Origin: Microbacterium testaceum
GTDB lineage: Bacteria > Actinomycetota > Actinomycetes > Actinomycetales > Microbacteriaceae
Assembly: GCF_006539145.1 (NCBI RefSeq)
Contig: NZ_BJML01000003.1
Location: 204,276-268,275, forward strand
DNA: 64,000 bases
Reading direction: 5' to 3'
Within the stretch, counting starts at the first letter, position 1. Every line of letters starts with the position of its first letter. The position numbers were made by a program, and so were the translations under genes. Positions 23,737 through 32,391 of this stretch are shown here, piece by piece. Below the pieces are notes generated by a model. It saw nothing but the letters and a program-made list of their open reading frames with translations. It did not search any database and was not told where the DNA came from.

Positions 23737-24804
23737 TCAGGCGGTCGTCTCTCGTGCGATCGCGGCGACGAACGCGTCGATGTCGGCCTCGGTCGTGTCG
23801 AACGAGCACATCCATCGCACCTCGCGGCGCAGCTCGTCCCAGTCGTAGAAGCGGAAGCTCTGTCGAAGCCGGTCGGCGACCCCGGCGGGCAGCGTCGCGA
23901 AGACGCCGTTCGCCTGCGTGGGCTGGGTGAACTCGACGCCGTGGATCGACCCGTCCGCGAGACCGGTCTCGATGCCGGCGCGCAGGCGCTGCGCCATGGC
24001 GTTGGAGTGCCGGGCGTTGCGCAGCCACAGGTCGTTCTCGAGCAACGCGACCAGCTGTGCCGAGACGAAGCGCATCTTGCTGGACAGCTGCATGTCGAGC
24101 TTGCGCAGGTAGGTCAGGCCGGTGGACGCCTCGGGATCGAGCACGACGATGGCCTCGCCGATCATGGCGCCGTTCTTGGTGCCGCCGAAGCTCAGGACAT
24201 CGACGCCCGCATCGCGGGTGAAGGCGCGCAAGGGCACGTCGAGGGCGGCGGCGGCGTTGGCGATGCGCGCACCGTCCATGTGCAGGCGCATGCCGTGTCC
24301 GTGGGCGTGGGTCGCGAGCTCGCGGATCTCCTCGACGCTGTAGAGAGTCCCGAGTTCCGTCGACTGGGTGATCGAGACGACCAGCGGCTGTGCGCGGTGT
24401 TCATCCCCCCAGCCCCAGGCCTCGCGGTCGACGAGTTCGGGGGTGAGCTTCCCATCGTCGGTGGGAACGGTGAGCAGTTTGATCCCACCCACCCGCTCGG
24501 GCGCTCCGCCCTCATCGACGTTGATGTGAGCGGTGGATGCCGAGATCACGGCGCCCCAACGGGGGAGCATCGACTGCAGCCCCACGACGTTGGCGCCCGT
24601 GCCGTTGAACACCGGGTAGGCCTCGACCCCCTCGCCGAGGAGCGAGACGAACAGCTCCTGCAGGCGGGCGGTGTAGACGTCCTCGCCGTAGGCGACCTGG
24701 TGGCCGTCGTTGGCGGCGGCGATCGCGGCGAGCACGTCGGGGTGGATTCCGGAGTAGTTGTCGGAGGCGAATCCGCGCACCGAGGAGTCGTGGAGGGTGG
24801 TCAC
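23737..24804 (-). CDS. Low-specificity L-threonine aldolase
   Basis: A PLP enzyme of fold type I, 355 residues, that splits threonine (or allo-threonine) into glycine and acetaldehyde. PLP lysine is Lys210 in SFGGTKNGAM, and Asp177 in HMDGAR binds the pyridine nitrogen. The N-terminus FASDNYSGIHPDVL is typical. I place the start at GTG 24804, because TACGCT lies 6 bases before it and the family begins there; the frame is open for 60 more codons of low-complexity Gly/Pro/Arg sequence. Divergent from the SNF2 helicase gene. Confidence 0.9.
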   Translation of the reverse strand: MTTLHDSSVRGFASDNYSGIHPDVLAAIAAANDGHQVAYGEDVYTARLQELFVSLLGEGVEAYPVFNGTGANVVGLQSMLPRWGAVISASTAHINVDEGGAPERVGGIKLLTVPTDDGKLTPELVDREAWGWGDEHRAQPLVVSITQSTELGTLYSVEEIRELATHAHGHGMRLHMDGARIANAAAALDVPLRAFTRDAGVDVLSFGGTKNGAMIGEAIVVLDPEASTGLTYLRKLDMQLSSKMRFVSAQLVALLENDLWLRNARHSNAMAQRLRAGIETGLADGSIHGVEFTQPTQANGVFATLPAGVADRLRQSFRFYDWDELRREVRWMCSFDTTEADIDAFVAAIARETTA

Positions 24805-24810
24805 TGTTCC

Positions 24811-24816
24811 AGCGTA
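24811..24816 (-). promoter_or_regulatory. -10 element (TACGCT) of the threonine aldolase gene
   Basis: TACGCT on the minus strand, 6 bases before GTG 24804. It decides the start codon. Confidence 0.5.
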
Positions 24817-24913
24817 ACGACCGCCGGACGCGCCCCCTCCTCCCCCGCGAGGGATCTTCGCGCTTCGTCCCCTTTCCGCCCCCGCCCGGCGCTCGGGTGT
24901 CGGTGGGGGCGGG

Positions 24914-24919
24914 GAGAAT
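24914..24919 (+). promoter_or_regulatory. Possible -10 element (GAGAAT) of the SNF2 helicase gene
   Basis: GAGAAT lies 6 bases before GTG 24926. It departs from TANNNT at the first base, so it is less certain than the others. Confidence 0.35.
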
Positions 24920-24925
24920 GGCGGA

Positions 24926-27900
24926 GTGCACATGGACCCCGAGGCGCTCAGCATCGCCGGTGAGATCTTCTCTCCGGCGGCCATGGCGCGCGCCGACCGG
25001 CTCCTCGTCTACGGCTCGGTCGAGGTCGGCGACGTCACGACGTCCGACGGTGTTCTCGTCGTGTCGGCGCAGTCGTTCGGCTCGGCGGGGTACGAGCACC
25101 TCGAACTGCGCGTGCCCGCCGATCTCACGCGCGTCTCGGGCTGGTGCTCCTGCGGGCGCGGTCCCGAGTGCGAGCACTCGTGCGCGGCGGCGGTGCTGCT
25201 CTTCGACCGCGTGATCTCGGCGGGTCGCCCCCCGCGTCCCGAGTGGCAGCGCACCCTCGACGAATTGCTGACGGTCACCGCGGGGGGCCACGACGAGCCC
25301 CCGGTCGATCTGTGCCTGTTCCTCGCCATCCGCCGGGGCGGGGGCCACGGCCGCAGCACCGCCCTGACGCTCACGGCACGGCCCGGCATGAGGGGTACGC
25401 GCGGCACGTGGATCAAGGGGCGCGCGGGCTGGTCGGGGCTGCCTCTGCTGTCCGCGGATCCGCGCGCACGTGCAGCGCTCGACAGCCTGGGTCGCCTCGG
25501 TCGCTCCGGTAACGGAGCCTTCCTCTCCGACGAGTGGATGCCGCTCTCCGCCGTCCCCCCGCACTCGCTCTGGATGCAGCTCGAGGCCGTCGTCGCCGCG
25601 GGGGTGCCGCTCGTGGCGGCTTCTGGGGCGCACCACCCCGTGCAGATCCTCGAGGGGGCGATGACCGCCGCGGTCGCCGTCGACCGCCGCGGCTCGGCCC
25701 TCCACGTCCGCGGGATCGTCGAGGGGCTCGCCGACGAAGTCGTCTCCCTGCCGTCGTGGGTGGTGGGTGATCCCGCCGTAGCGGTGGCCTTCGTGGCGGA
25801 CCGAGACGGTGACGACGAACGCTTCACCCTTGCGCGGCTCGCGACCCCGGTGACCGGTGCCGTCCGCGGGCTGCTGGCGCGTACCGGCGCGCTCGCGATC
25901 GACGGGGGGTCCGACACCTTCCTCCGCGACTACCTGCCGCGTCTGCAGCTCGAGGCGCCCGTGGTGTCGCCGAAGGGCACGATCGACCTGCCGCCGCCGC
26001 CGCGTCCCGTCCTGGAGCTCTCCGTCGACCACCGGGCCGGGCGCGCTTGCGTCGCCGTGCGGTGGGATCGGTCGTCGACCAACGGGCGGCGCGACGAGGC
26101 GCACGAGGTGTTCACCTGGGAGACCGTGGCGGCCATCGCGACCGAGCTGCGCATCGAGCTCCCGCAGCCATTCCCCGCGGGCTCCACTCCGCCGCGCCTC
26201 TGGGCTCCCGCGGAGGCGGCGATCTTCGTCGTCGAGGCGATGCCGCGCCTGCAGGCTCTCGAGAACGTCCGGGTGACCGTGGCCGACGAGGCCGTGCCCT
26301 ACCGCGCGGCTGCCGAACCGGCCTTCGTCGAGCTGCGTACCGGCGACGACGATGGCAGCGACTGGTTCGACCTGCACGCGCGTGTCACCGTGGGCGACAC
26401 CGAGGTCGACTTCTCCGAGCTCTACACCGCGCTCGTCGTCGGCGATCGTGCCCTCTTCCTGCCAGACGGCTCCTATGTCCGGCTCGACACCCCCGCCTTC
26501 GACCGATTGCGCACCGTCATCGACGAGGCGCGAACGCTCGCCGACCGCCCTGACGGTGAGCTGAAGCTCAACCGCTACAACGTCGGCCTCTGGGAGGACC
26601 TGTCCGACCTGGGGCTGCTCGCGGCGCAGGAGGTCGAGTGGTGGCTTCGCGTCCGCGGCCTCACCGACGAAGCTGCCATCGCCCCCGTGCCGTCCCCCGA
26701 GGGACTGCGCGCCACGCTGCGCGATTATCAGCGCGCGGGCCTGGATTGGCTGCACTTCCTCCGCACGCAGGGTCTCGGGGGAGTCCTCGCCGATGACATG
26801 GGGCTCGGCAAGACCGTGCAGACGATCGCGATGATGGAGGTCGCCCGAGAGGCCGATCCCCGGATGGCGCCGTTCCTGATCGTGGCACCGACGAGTGTGG
26901 TCGGCAACTGGGCGCGCGAATGCGCCGCCTTCGCCCCGGGGCTCCGGGTGGTCACTGTCACCTCCACACAGTCGAGGCGTTCGATCCCCGTCGCCGAGGC
27001 GGCCGACGGCGCACACGTCGTGGTGACCAGTTACGCCCTGTTCCGCCTGGAGCAGGCGCAGTACGCCGAGGTCGAATGGTCGGGACTCGTGCTCGACGAG
27101 GCCCAGCAGATCAAGAACCCCTCGTCGCGCGGCTACCGTGCTGCTCGGGCGCTGTCGGTGCCTTTCACCCTCGTCATCACGGGCACGCCGATGGAGAACA
27201 ATCTCCTCGAGCTCTGGGCTCTCATCTCGCTCGTCGCCCCGGGCCTCCTGGGTACCCGCGAGTCGTTCACCGCGATGTACCGAACCCCCATCGAGAAGCA
27301 CTCGGACGGTGCGCGTCTCGACCTCCTCCGCCGACGCATCCGGCCGTTCCTGCTCCGGCGCACGAAAGAGCTCGTCGCCGCAGAGCTGCCCTCGAAGCAG
27401 GAGACCGTGGTCGAGGTGACCCTGCATCCGACCCATCGCACGCTGTACGACCGACGCTTCCATCGCGAGCGCCAACGGCTCCTCGGTCTGCTCCACGATG
27501 CAGACGGGAACCGCTTCGCGATCTTCCGTTCCCTGACGATGCTGCGCCAGCTCGCTCTCGACCCCGCGCTCGTCGATGAGGGGGAGGCTCCCTCCGCCAA
27601 ACTCGACGCCCTGGTAGAACTCGTGACCGAGGCCGCCGCCGAGGGGCACCGCGTCCTCGTCCTGAGCCAGTTCACGCGCTTCCTCCGCTCCGCTCGCGAC
27701 AGGTGCACCGAGGCGGGCCTGCCGTCCTGCTACCTCGACGGCGCCACCACGCACCGGCAGGCCGAGATCGACCGCTTCCGCCAGGGCGACGATCCCGCGT
27801 TCTTCATCTCTCTGAAGGCCGGCGGGGTCGGCCTCAACCTGGTCGAGGCCGACTACGTGGTGCTGCTCGACCCGTGGTGGAATCCAGCGGTCGAAGACCA

Positions 27901-28108
27901 GGCGATCGACCGCGCGCACCGCATCGGACAGACCCGGCCCGTGATCGTGTACCGCCTCGTCGCGGCCGACACCATCGAAGAGAAAGTCGTCACCCTGCGC
28001 GAGACGAAAGCCGAGCTCTTCTCACGTGTGCTCGACGGGGGCGAGGGAGAGGCCTTCGGTGAAGCGACCCGCCTGACGGCGGCCGACATCCGGAGCCTCA
28101 TCGACTGA
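24926..28108 (+). CDS. SNF2-family helicase with N-terminal SWIM zinc finger
   Basis: A 1060-residue DNA-dependent ATPase. A SWIM finger CSCGRGPECEH (Cys74, Cys76, Cys82, His84) near the N-terminus would bind DNA or protein. A bacterial-specific middle region (about 120-580) precedes the motor: motif I DDMGLGKT at about 624-631, motif II DEAQ at 724-727, ITGTPMENN motif III, and SLKAGGVGLNL and DRAHRIGQ in the second RecA domain. This architecture is widespread in actinobacteria, where it is linked to DNA repair or transcription but poorly studied. Start GTG 24926, or ATG 24932 two codons later. It stands alone between divergent and co-directional neighbours. Confidence 0.92.
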   Translation: MHMDPEALSIAGEIFSPAAMARADRLLVYGSVEVGDVTTSDGVLVVSAQSFGSAGYEHLELRVPADLTRVSGWCSCGRGPECEHSCAAAVLLFDRVISAGRPPRPEWQRTLDELLTVTAGGHDEPPVDLCLFLAIRRGGGHGRSTALTLTARPGMRGTRGTWIKGRAGWSGLPLLSADPRARAALDSLGRLGRSGNGAFLSDEWMPLSAVPPHSLWMQLEAVVAAGVPLVAASGAHHPVQILEGAMTAAVAVDRRGSALHVRGIVEGLADEVVSLPSWVVGDPAVAVAFVADRDGDDERFTLARLATPVTGAVRGLLARTGALAIDGGSDTFLRDYLPRLQLEAPVVSPKGTIDLPPPPRPVLELSVDHRAGRACVAVRWDRSSTNGRRDEAHEVFTWETVAAIATELRIELPQPFPAGSTPPRLWAPAEAAIFVVEAMPRLQALENVRVTVADEAVPYRAAAEPAFVELRTGDDDGSDWFDLHARVTVGDTEVDFSELYTALVVGDRALFLPDGSYVRLDTPAFDRLRTVIDEARTLADRPDGELKLNRYNVGLWEDLSDLGLLAAQEVEWWLRVRGLTDEAAIAPVPSPEGLRATLRDYQRAGLDWLHFLRTQGLGGVLADDMGLGKTVQTIAMMEVAREADPRMAPFLIVAPTSVVGNWARECAAFAPGLRVVTVTSTQSRRSIPVAEAADGAHVVVTSYALFRLEQAQYAEVEWSGLVLDEAQQIKNPSSRGYRAARALSVPFTLVITGTPMENNLLELWALISLVAPGLLGTRESFTAMYRTPIEKHSDGARLDLLRRRIRPFLLRRTKELVAAELPSKQETVVEVTLHPTHRTLYDRRFHRERQRLLGLLHDADGNRFAIFRSLTMLRQLALDPALVDEGEAPSAKLDALVELVTEAAAEGHRVLVLSQFTRFLRSARDRCTEAGLPSCYLDGATTHRQAEIDRFRQGDDPAFFISLKAGGVGLNLVEADYVVLLDPWWNPAVEDQAIDRAHRIGQTRPVIVYRLVAADTIEEKVVTLRETKAELFSRVLDGGEGEAFGEATRLTAADIRSLID

Positions 28109-28192
28109 CGCCCGCCCTCGACCTGGATCGCCCCGGAGCCTCGCGGGCACCGCCTACCCGATCCGCCTCTGGCCGATGTCGGACCCCCGGTC

Positions 28193-28198
28193 TACCGT
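28193..28198 (+). promoter_or_regulatory. -10 element (TACCGT) of the MFS transporter gene
   Basis: TACCGT lies 6 bases before ATG 28205, without a Shine-Dalgarno sequence; leaderless pattern. Confidence 0.5.
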
Positions 28199-28204
28199 GG
28201 CGCT

Positions 28205-29578
28205 ATGTCCGAGGTCCCGGTTCCCGCTGCCAAGCCCGCCGCGGTCGCGTCTGCCGGGCGCCGCACCTTCCTGGCGGTGCTCGTCAACACGGCCGCGGCC
28301 AACGTGACGACGAGCTTCCTGTGGTTCGCCCTCACGTTCTGGGTCTACCTCGAGACCCGCTCCGTCCTCGCCACCGGCATCGTCGGCGGTGCGTACATGC
28401 TGCTGCTCGCCGTGTTCGCGATGGTGTTCGGCTCGCTCGTCGACCGCCATCGCAAACACCGGGTCATGGTGGTCTCCGGCTTCGTGACGCTCGTGGCATT
28501 CCTGCTGGCCGGAGCGCTCTGGCTGGCGTTCCCCGAGGCCGCGCTCCTCGACCTCGGCGGACCGTGGTTCTGGCTCTTCGCGGGCGTCATCCTCGCCGGG
28601 GCCGTGGTCGAGAACCTGCGCAACATCGCCCTGTCGACGACGGTGACGCTTCTCGTTCCCGTCGAGCGTCACGCCAACGCGAATGGTCTGGTCGGCACGG
28701 TGCAGGGGCTCGCGTTCGTCGTGACGAGCGTGTTCAGCGGACTGTCGGTCGGGTTCCTGGGCATGGGGTGGACGCTGGCCATCGCCCTGGTGCTGACCGC
28801 GCTCGCCCTCGCGCACCTGTCGACGATCCGCATCCCCGAGCAACGCCCCGCGGTCGGGGAGGGTGCTGGTCCCGTCGTCGACCTCCGGGGGGCGATCCGA
28901 GCAGTGCGCCGCGCCCCCGGCCTCTTCGCCCTGATCGTCTTCTCGACGTTCAACAACCTCATCGGCGGCGTCTACATGGCGCTCATGGACCCCTACGGTC
29001 TCGAGATGTTCGACGTGAAGGTCTGGGGCATCGTCCTCGGGGTCACCGGGACCGGCTTCATCATCGGCGGCGGCCTGGTCGCGAAGTTCGGACTCGGTAA
29101 GAACCCCATCCGCACCATGCTCTGGATCGTCATCGCGATGGGGGTGCTGGGTGCGGTGTTCACCCTCCGCGAGTGGTGGTGGCTCTATGCACTCGGCATC
29201 TGGGTGTACATGGCCCTCATCCCTCCGGTCGAGGCGGCCGAGCAGACGGTCATTCAGAAGGTCGTCCCCTTCGAGACCCAGGGGCGCGTCTTCGGTTTCG
29301 CCGCCGCGTTCGAATCGGCCGCGGCGCCGGTGACCTCGTTCCTCATCGCGCCGATCGCGCAGTTCGTGGTCATCCCGTACATGGACGCCCAGAGCGGCCG
29401 CTCGACGTGGGGCTGGCTGCTCGGCGAAGGAGAATCCCGCGGCATCGCGCTGGTCTTCGCCGTCGCAGGTGTCGTGATGGTGATCGCGGCGGCGCTGGCT
29501 TTCCTCACGCGCTCGTATCGCACGCTCTCCCGGCAGTACCGGACGTCCGAGGTCGACGTCGAGGCGGGGTCGGTCTAA
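28205..29578 (+). CDS. Major facilitator superfamily transporter
   Basis: A 457-residue inner-membrane protein with about twelve hydrophobic helices. The A-loop motif between helices 2 and 3 reads FGSLVDRHRKHRVMV (about 77-91), the MFS signature D-R-x-x-R/K-x. The pattern is closest to the drug/H+ antiporter (DHA3, MFS_3) group, so efflux of a small molecule is likely, but the substrate is unknown. A cytoplasmic tail of 25 residues follows the last helix. Its TAA stop overlaps the TAG stop of the convergent SDR gene, so the two 3' ends are complementary for at least a few bases. Confidence 0.88.
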   Translation: MSEVPVPAAKPAAVASAGRRTFLAVLVNTAAANVTTSFLWFALTFWVYLETRSVLATGIVGGAYMLLLAVFAMVFGSLVDRHRKHRVMVVSGFVTLVAFLLAGALWLAFPEAALLDLGGPWFWLFAGVILAGAVVENLRNIALSTTVTLLVPVERHANANGLVGTVQGLAFVVTSVFSGLSVGFLGMGWTLAIALVLTALALAHLSTIRIPEQRPAVGEGAGPVVDLRGAIRAVRRAPGLFALIVFSTFNNLIGGVYMALMDPYGLEMFDVKVWGIVLGVTGTGFIIGGGLVAKFGLGKNPIRTMLWIVIAMGVLGAVFTLREWWWLYALGIWVYMALIPPVEAAEQTVIQKVVPFETQGRVFGFAAAFESAAAPVTSFLIAPIAQFVVIPYMDAQSGRSTWGWLLGEGESRGIALVFAVAGVVMVIAAALAFLTRSYRTLSRQYRTSEVDVEAGSV

Positions 29579-30288
29579 GCGCTCGCGCCGATCTCGATGA
29601 CGACGTCGTTGACGTCCGCGGCGTCGTCGTCCCACAGAGCGACGACGGCGGATGCCAACGCCTCCTCGAGGCCGTCGAGGCTCCGCACCCGGAAGATGAC
29701 GCCGGCGGCCGACAGGTCGCGCCCCGCATCGCGCGCGGACTTCGCGTACCCCTGCGCGACGGCTCGCGTCCACGCTTCGCTCGCGGCTTTCACCGCGGCG
29801 TAGTTCGCGCCACCGGCGAGGGGTCGCGCGACGGCGGTCGACGAGACGATCGCGAGACGCCCGGCATCCGAGGCGCGGAGGTCGTCGTCGAAACTGCGGC
29901 TGACGTTCCGCAGCGCCGTGAACGACCTCAGCAGCGCGGCGAAGTCCTCGTCGCTCTGCCCGGCGAGCCCCCCTCCACCGCGCCAGCCGCCGACGAGGTG
30001 GACCACGCCGTCGACGTTCCCGTGCGCGGAATGCACGCGGTCCCGCAGAGCCGACACGGCGGCCGGTTCGGTCAGGTCGCACTCCTCGATCGCAGTCCCG
30101 GGCGCGGAGTCGGCGGCATCCCGCAGACGACCGGCATCCGAGCCGACGATGACAACTCGCCCCCCGGCCGCGACCAGAGCGCGCGCGCAGGCCCGGCCGG
30201 CCGCACTCGTTCCGCCCGCGAGAAGGACGAGCCTCCCGCGCACGAGTCTCTGCGGCTCGACCGCGGATTCGGTGATCACCTCGCTCAT
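29575..30288 (-). CDS. Short-chain dehydrogenase/reductase family protein
   Basis: A 237-residue cytoplasmic Rossmann protein. The cofactor-binding turn is AGGTSAAGRA (24-33), a variant of TGxxxGIG, and the active site has Ser150 and Tyr163-x3-Lys167 (NYAAVKAA). Substrate unknown. Eight bases separate it from the upstream DUF6421 gene, so the two form an operon. The start ATG 30288 follows the DUF6421 stop; the open frame that continues for 1100 codons upstream runs antisense through other genes and is not coding. A GGWRGGGG loop near 100-107 is unusual for SDRs. Confidence 0.85.
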   Translation of the reverse strand: MSEVITESAVEPQRLVRGRLVLLAGGTSAAGRACARALVAAGGRVVIVGSDAGRLRDAADSAPGTAIEECDLTEPAAVSALRDRVHSAHGNVDGVVHLVGGWRGGGGLAGQSDEDFAALLRSFTALRNVSRSFDDDLRASDAGRLAIVSSTAVARPLAGGANYAAVKAASEAWTRAVAQGYAKSARDAGRDLSAAGVIFRVRSLDGLEEALASAVVALWDDDAADVNDVVIEIGASA

Positions 30289-30296
30289 CGCCGGCG

Positions 30297-31694
30297 TCAG
30301 TCGGTCCCGCGGATGCCCTCGGTCGACGCGATCACCGGTCGCATCTTCTTCTCCAGCGCCTCGAAGAACATCGACAGCGGGAATTCGTCGTCGAGCACCG
30401 CGTCGGTGTACCCCTTCGGCAGACCCGCGAGCACCTCGTCTGACAACCCGCGGGCCCACACCGAGGCGGGGTGGGCCGTGACGACCGAGCTCACGAGGTC
30501 GTAGGCGGCGAGCCAGTGGGCGACCTTGGGGCGATCGATCGAGCGCCAGTACAGCTCGTCGATGGCGTCGGCGAGGGCGATGACCGCGGCGGGCACGTCG
30601 GCCCAGTCGAACGCGAGGGACGTGTCGGTCCAGTGCAGCACGCGGCGCTGATGCAGCCACGCGAACAGCAGCTGTCCGCCGAGGCCGTCGTAGTTGCGCA
30701 CGCGCGAGCCGGTGATCGCGAAGCGGAAGATGCGGTCGAAGATCACGGCGTACTGCACGAGCTCGGCGTGTTCGAGCATCGCCGTCTCTGCGGCGTCGAG
30801 GTCGTCGCGGGCGGCGAGGCGCGCTTGGAGCGACACGCACTCGCGGAACGCGGTGAGATCGCACCGCAGCTCCTCGAGCGAGTACAGGAAGAACGGCATC
30901 CGCTGTTTGATCATGAACGGGTCGAACGGCAGGTCGCCGCGCATGTGCGTGCGGTCGTGGATGAGGTCCCACATGACGAAGGTGCGCTCGGCGAGGTCCT
31001 GATCGTCGAGTAGGCGCGCGGCGGCGGCGGGGAGCTCGAGCTTCGTGATCTCCGCGGCGGCGCGGGTGACGCGGCGGTAGCGCGCGGCCTCGCGGTCCTG
31101 GAAGATCGCGCCCCACGTGAAGGTGGGGATCTCGCGCATCGCGACGGTCTCGGGGAACAGCACGGCCGAGTTGGTGTCGTATCCCGAGGTGAAGTCGATC
31201 AGACGCAGCGAGACGAACAGGCGGTTGGTGTACTCGGTCTCCAGTCGGGCGATGAACTCCGGCCAGATCGCTTCGACGAGCACGGCCTCGACGTGCCGGT
31301 TGCTCGAGCCGTTCTGCGTGTACATCGGGAAGACCACGAGATGCCGGATGCCGTCGACGCGATGCTCCTGCGGCTGGAAGGCGACCAGGGAGTCCAGGAA
31401 GTCGGGAACGCCGAGACCGTCGTCGCGCCAGCGACGGAAGTCGACGACGGATGCCGCGAGGTAAGCCTGATCGTGCGGGAAGAGGGGCGCGAGGGCCTCG
31501 ATCGCGCTCGTTATGTTCTCGATCAGCGGCGCGGCCGCGGCGGTGTCCTCGATGGACCCGTCCTTGATCTGCAGGTCCTGGAGAGCGGCGGCGGCGTTCT
31601 TGAGCTGGGCCCACGCGGGGGTCTGCTCCACCGTCTCGACGCCGTGACCGGCGATCAGATCGTCGGCGGCACGGGTGGGCGTGGCGATGGTCAT
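30297..31694 (-). CDS. DUF6421 family protein
   Basis: A 465-residue soluble protein that I match to DUF6421, a family of unknown function in actinobacteria. It is mostly helical. A conserved-looking stretch, MWDLIHDRTHMRGDLPFDPF (about 241-260), is rich in His, Asp and Arg and could be a metal or phosphate site. No membrane segment or signal. GGAGG lies five bases before ATG 31694. It is the first gene of an operon with the SDR and faces an Lrp/AsnC regulator across 109 bases, which suggests that an amino acid or related ligand controls it. The threonine aldolase 5 kb away may or may not be related. Confidence 0.75.
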   Translation of the reverse strand: MTIATPTRAADDLIAGHGVETVEQTPAWAQLKNAAAALQDLQIKDGSIEDTAAAAPLIENITSAIEALAPLFPHDQAYLAASVVDFRRWRDDGLGVPDFLDSLVAFQPQEHRVDGIRHLVVFPMYTQNGSSNRHVEAVLVEAIWPEFIARLETEYTNRLFVSLRLIDFTSGYDTNSAVLFPETVAMREIPTFTWGAIFQDREAARYRRVTRAAAEITKLELPAAAARLLDDQDLAERTFVMWDLIHDRTHMRGDLPFDPFMIKQRMPFFLYSLEELRCDLTAFRECVSLQARLAARDDLDAAETAMLEHAELVQYAVIFDRIFRFAITGSRVRNYDGLGGQLLFAWLHQRRVLHWTDTSLAFDWADVPAAVIALADAIDELYWRSIDRPKVAHWLAAYDLVSSVVTAHPASVWARGLSDEVLAGLPKGYTDAVLDDEFPLSMFFEALEKKMRPVIASTEGIRGTD

Positions 31695-31716
31695 GGCATC
31701 CTCCGTTCATCAGGTG

Positions 31717-31756
31717 TAAATCTTCCTGCTGAACATGGATACTAACGGAAATCTTA
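31717..31756. promoter_or_regulatory. Candidate Lrp-type operator between DUF6421 and lrp
   Basis: TAAATCTTCC (31717-31726) and GGAAATCTTA (31747-31756) form an imperfect inverted repeat centred 30 bases apart, in the only AT-rich patch of the region. Lrp/AsnC proteins bind such degenerate AT-rich dyads. TAGTAT on the minus strand (31744-31739) between them may be the -10 of the DUF6421 operon, so binding would repress it. Confidence 0.4.
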
Positions 31757-31790
31757 CGGATTACGCCAGAGTGCTTCCGGAGCCCGCTGG

Positions 31791-31796
31791 TACTGT
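31791..31796 (+). promoter_or_regulatory. -10 element (TACTGT) of the Lrp/AsnC gene
   Basis: TACTGT lies 7 bases before ATG 31804; leaderless pattern. Confidence 0.5.
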
Positions 31797-31803
31797 CGAG
31801 CCC

Positions 31804-32292
31804 ATGACAGAGGCTTCCTCCCGCGCCCCTCGCCTCGAGGACTCCGTCGACGCGGCGATCGTCCGTGAGATCTCTCTCGACGCGCGCGCCACGCTGTCCC
31901 ACCTCTCTGAGCGCGTCGGCCTCTCGGTCTCGGCCGTCCAGTCCCGGCTGCGCCGGCTCGAGGCCCGGGGAATCGTGAAGGGCTACCGCCCGATCCTCGA
32001 CGCCGAGGCATTGGGGCGGCCGCTCGCGGCATTCGTCGAGATCACGCCACTCGACCCGGCGCAGCCCGACAACGCTCCCGAACTGCTCGCTCACCTGACG
32101 CCGATCGAAGCCTGCCACTCCATCGCGGGCGAGGCGGCGTACATGCTCTTCGTCCGTGTGCCGACGCCGCGCGACCTCGAGGAGCTCATCCGTGACATCC
32201 GCGCCGCGGCCCAGGTGAACACCCGCACGACCGTAGTTCTTCAGACCTTCTTCGAGGCGCGGCCGATCGAGCCGGCCGATTTCCCGGCCTGA
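31804..32292 (+). CDS. Lrp/AsnC family transcriptional regulator
   Basis: A 162-residue DNA-binding regulator. Residues 12-62 form an AsnC helix-turn-helix (DAAIVREISLDARATLSHLS then VGLSVSAVQSRLRRLEARG), and residues 75-155 form the RAM ligand-binding domain with the usual SIAGEAAYMLFVRV strand. Such proteins sense amino acids and bind as octamers. It is divergent from the DUF6421-SDR operon, its likely target. The start is fixed by the -10 element 7 bases upstream. Confidence 0.9.
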   Translation: MTEASSRAPRLEDSVDAAIVREISLDARATLSHLSERVGLSVSAVQSRLRRLEARGIVKGYRPILDAEALGRPLAAFVEITPLDPAQPDNAPELLAHLTPIEACHSIAGEAAYMLFVRVPTPRDLEELIRDIRAAAQVNTRTTVVLQTFFEARPIEPADFPA

Positions 32293-32378
32293 CCCCCACC
32301 TCGAGGCGCCGTCCGGCCTGCGCACGACGACTGACCCGGATACATCCTCGGACGGATGCCGAGCCCCCGTCTCCCGCG

Positions 32379-32384
32379 TAGCGT
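32379..32384 (+). promoter_or_regulatory. -10 element (TAGCGT) of the histidine kinase gene
   Basis: TAGCGT lies 7 bases before ATG 32392. It favours that start over the upstream in-frame ATG at 32356. Confidence 0.5.
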
Positions 32385-32391
32385 GGCCGTG

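Noticed and set aside
23737..32292. Threonine aldolase as part of the DUF6421-SDR system
   Set aside because: It is on the same strand but 4.7 kb away, with the SNF2 and MFS genes on the other strand between; the sequence gives no direct link.
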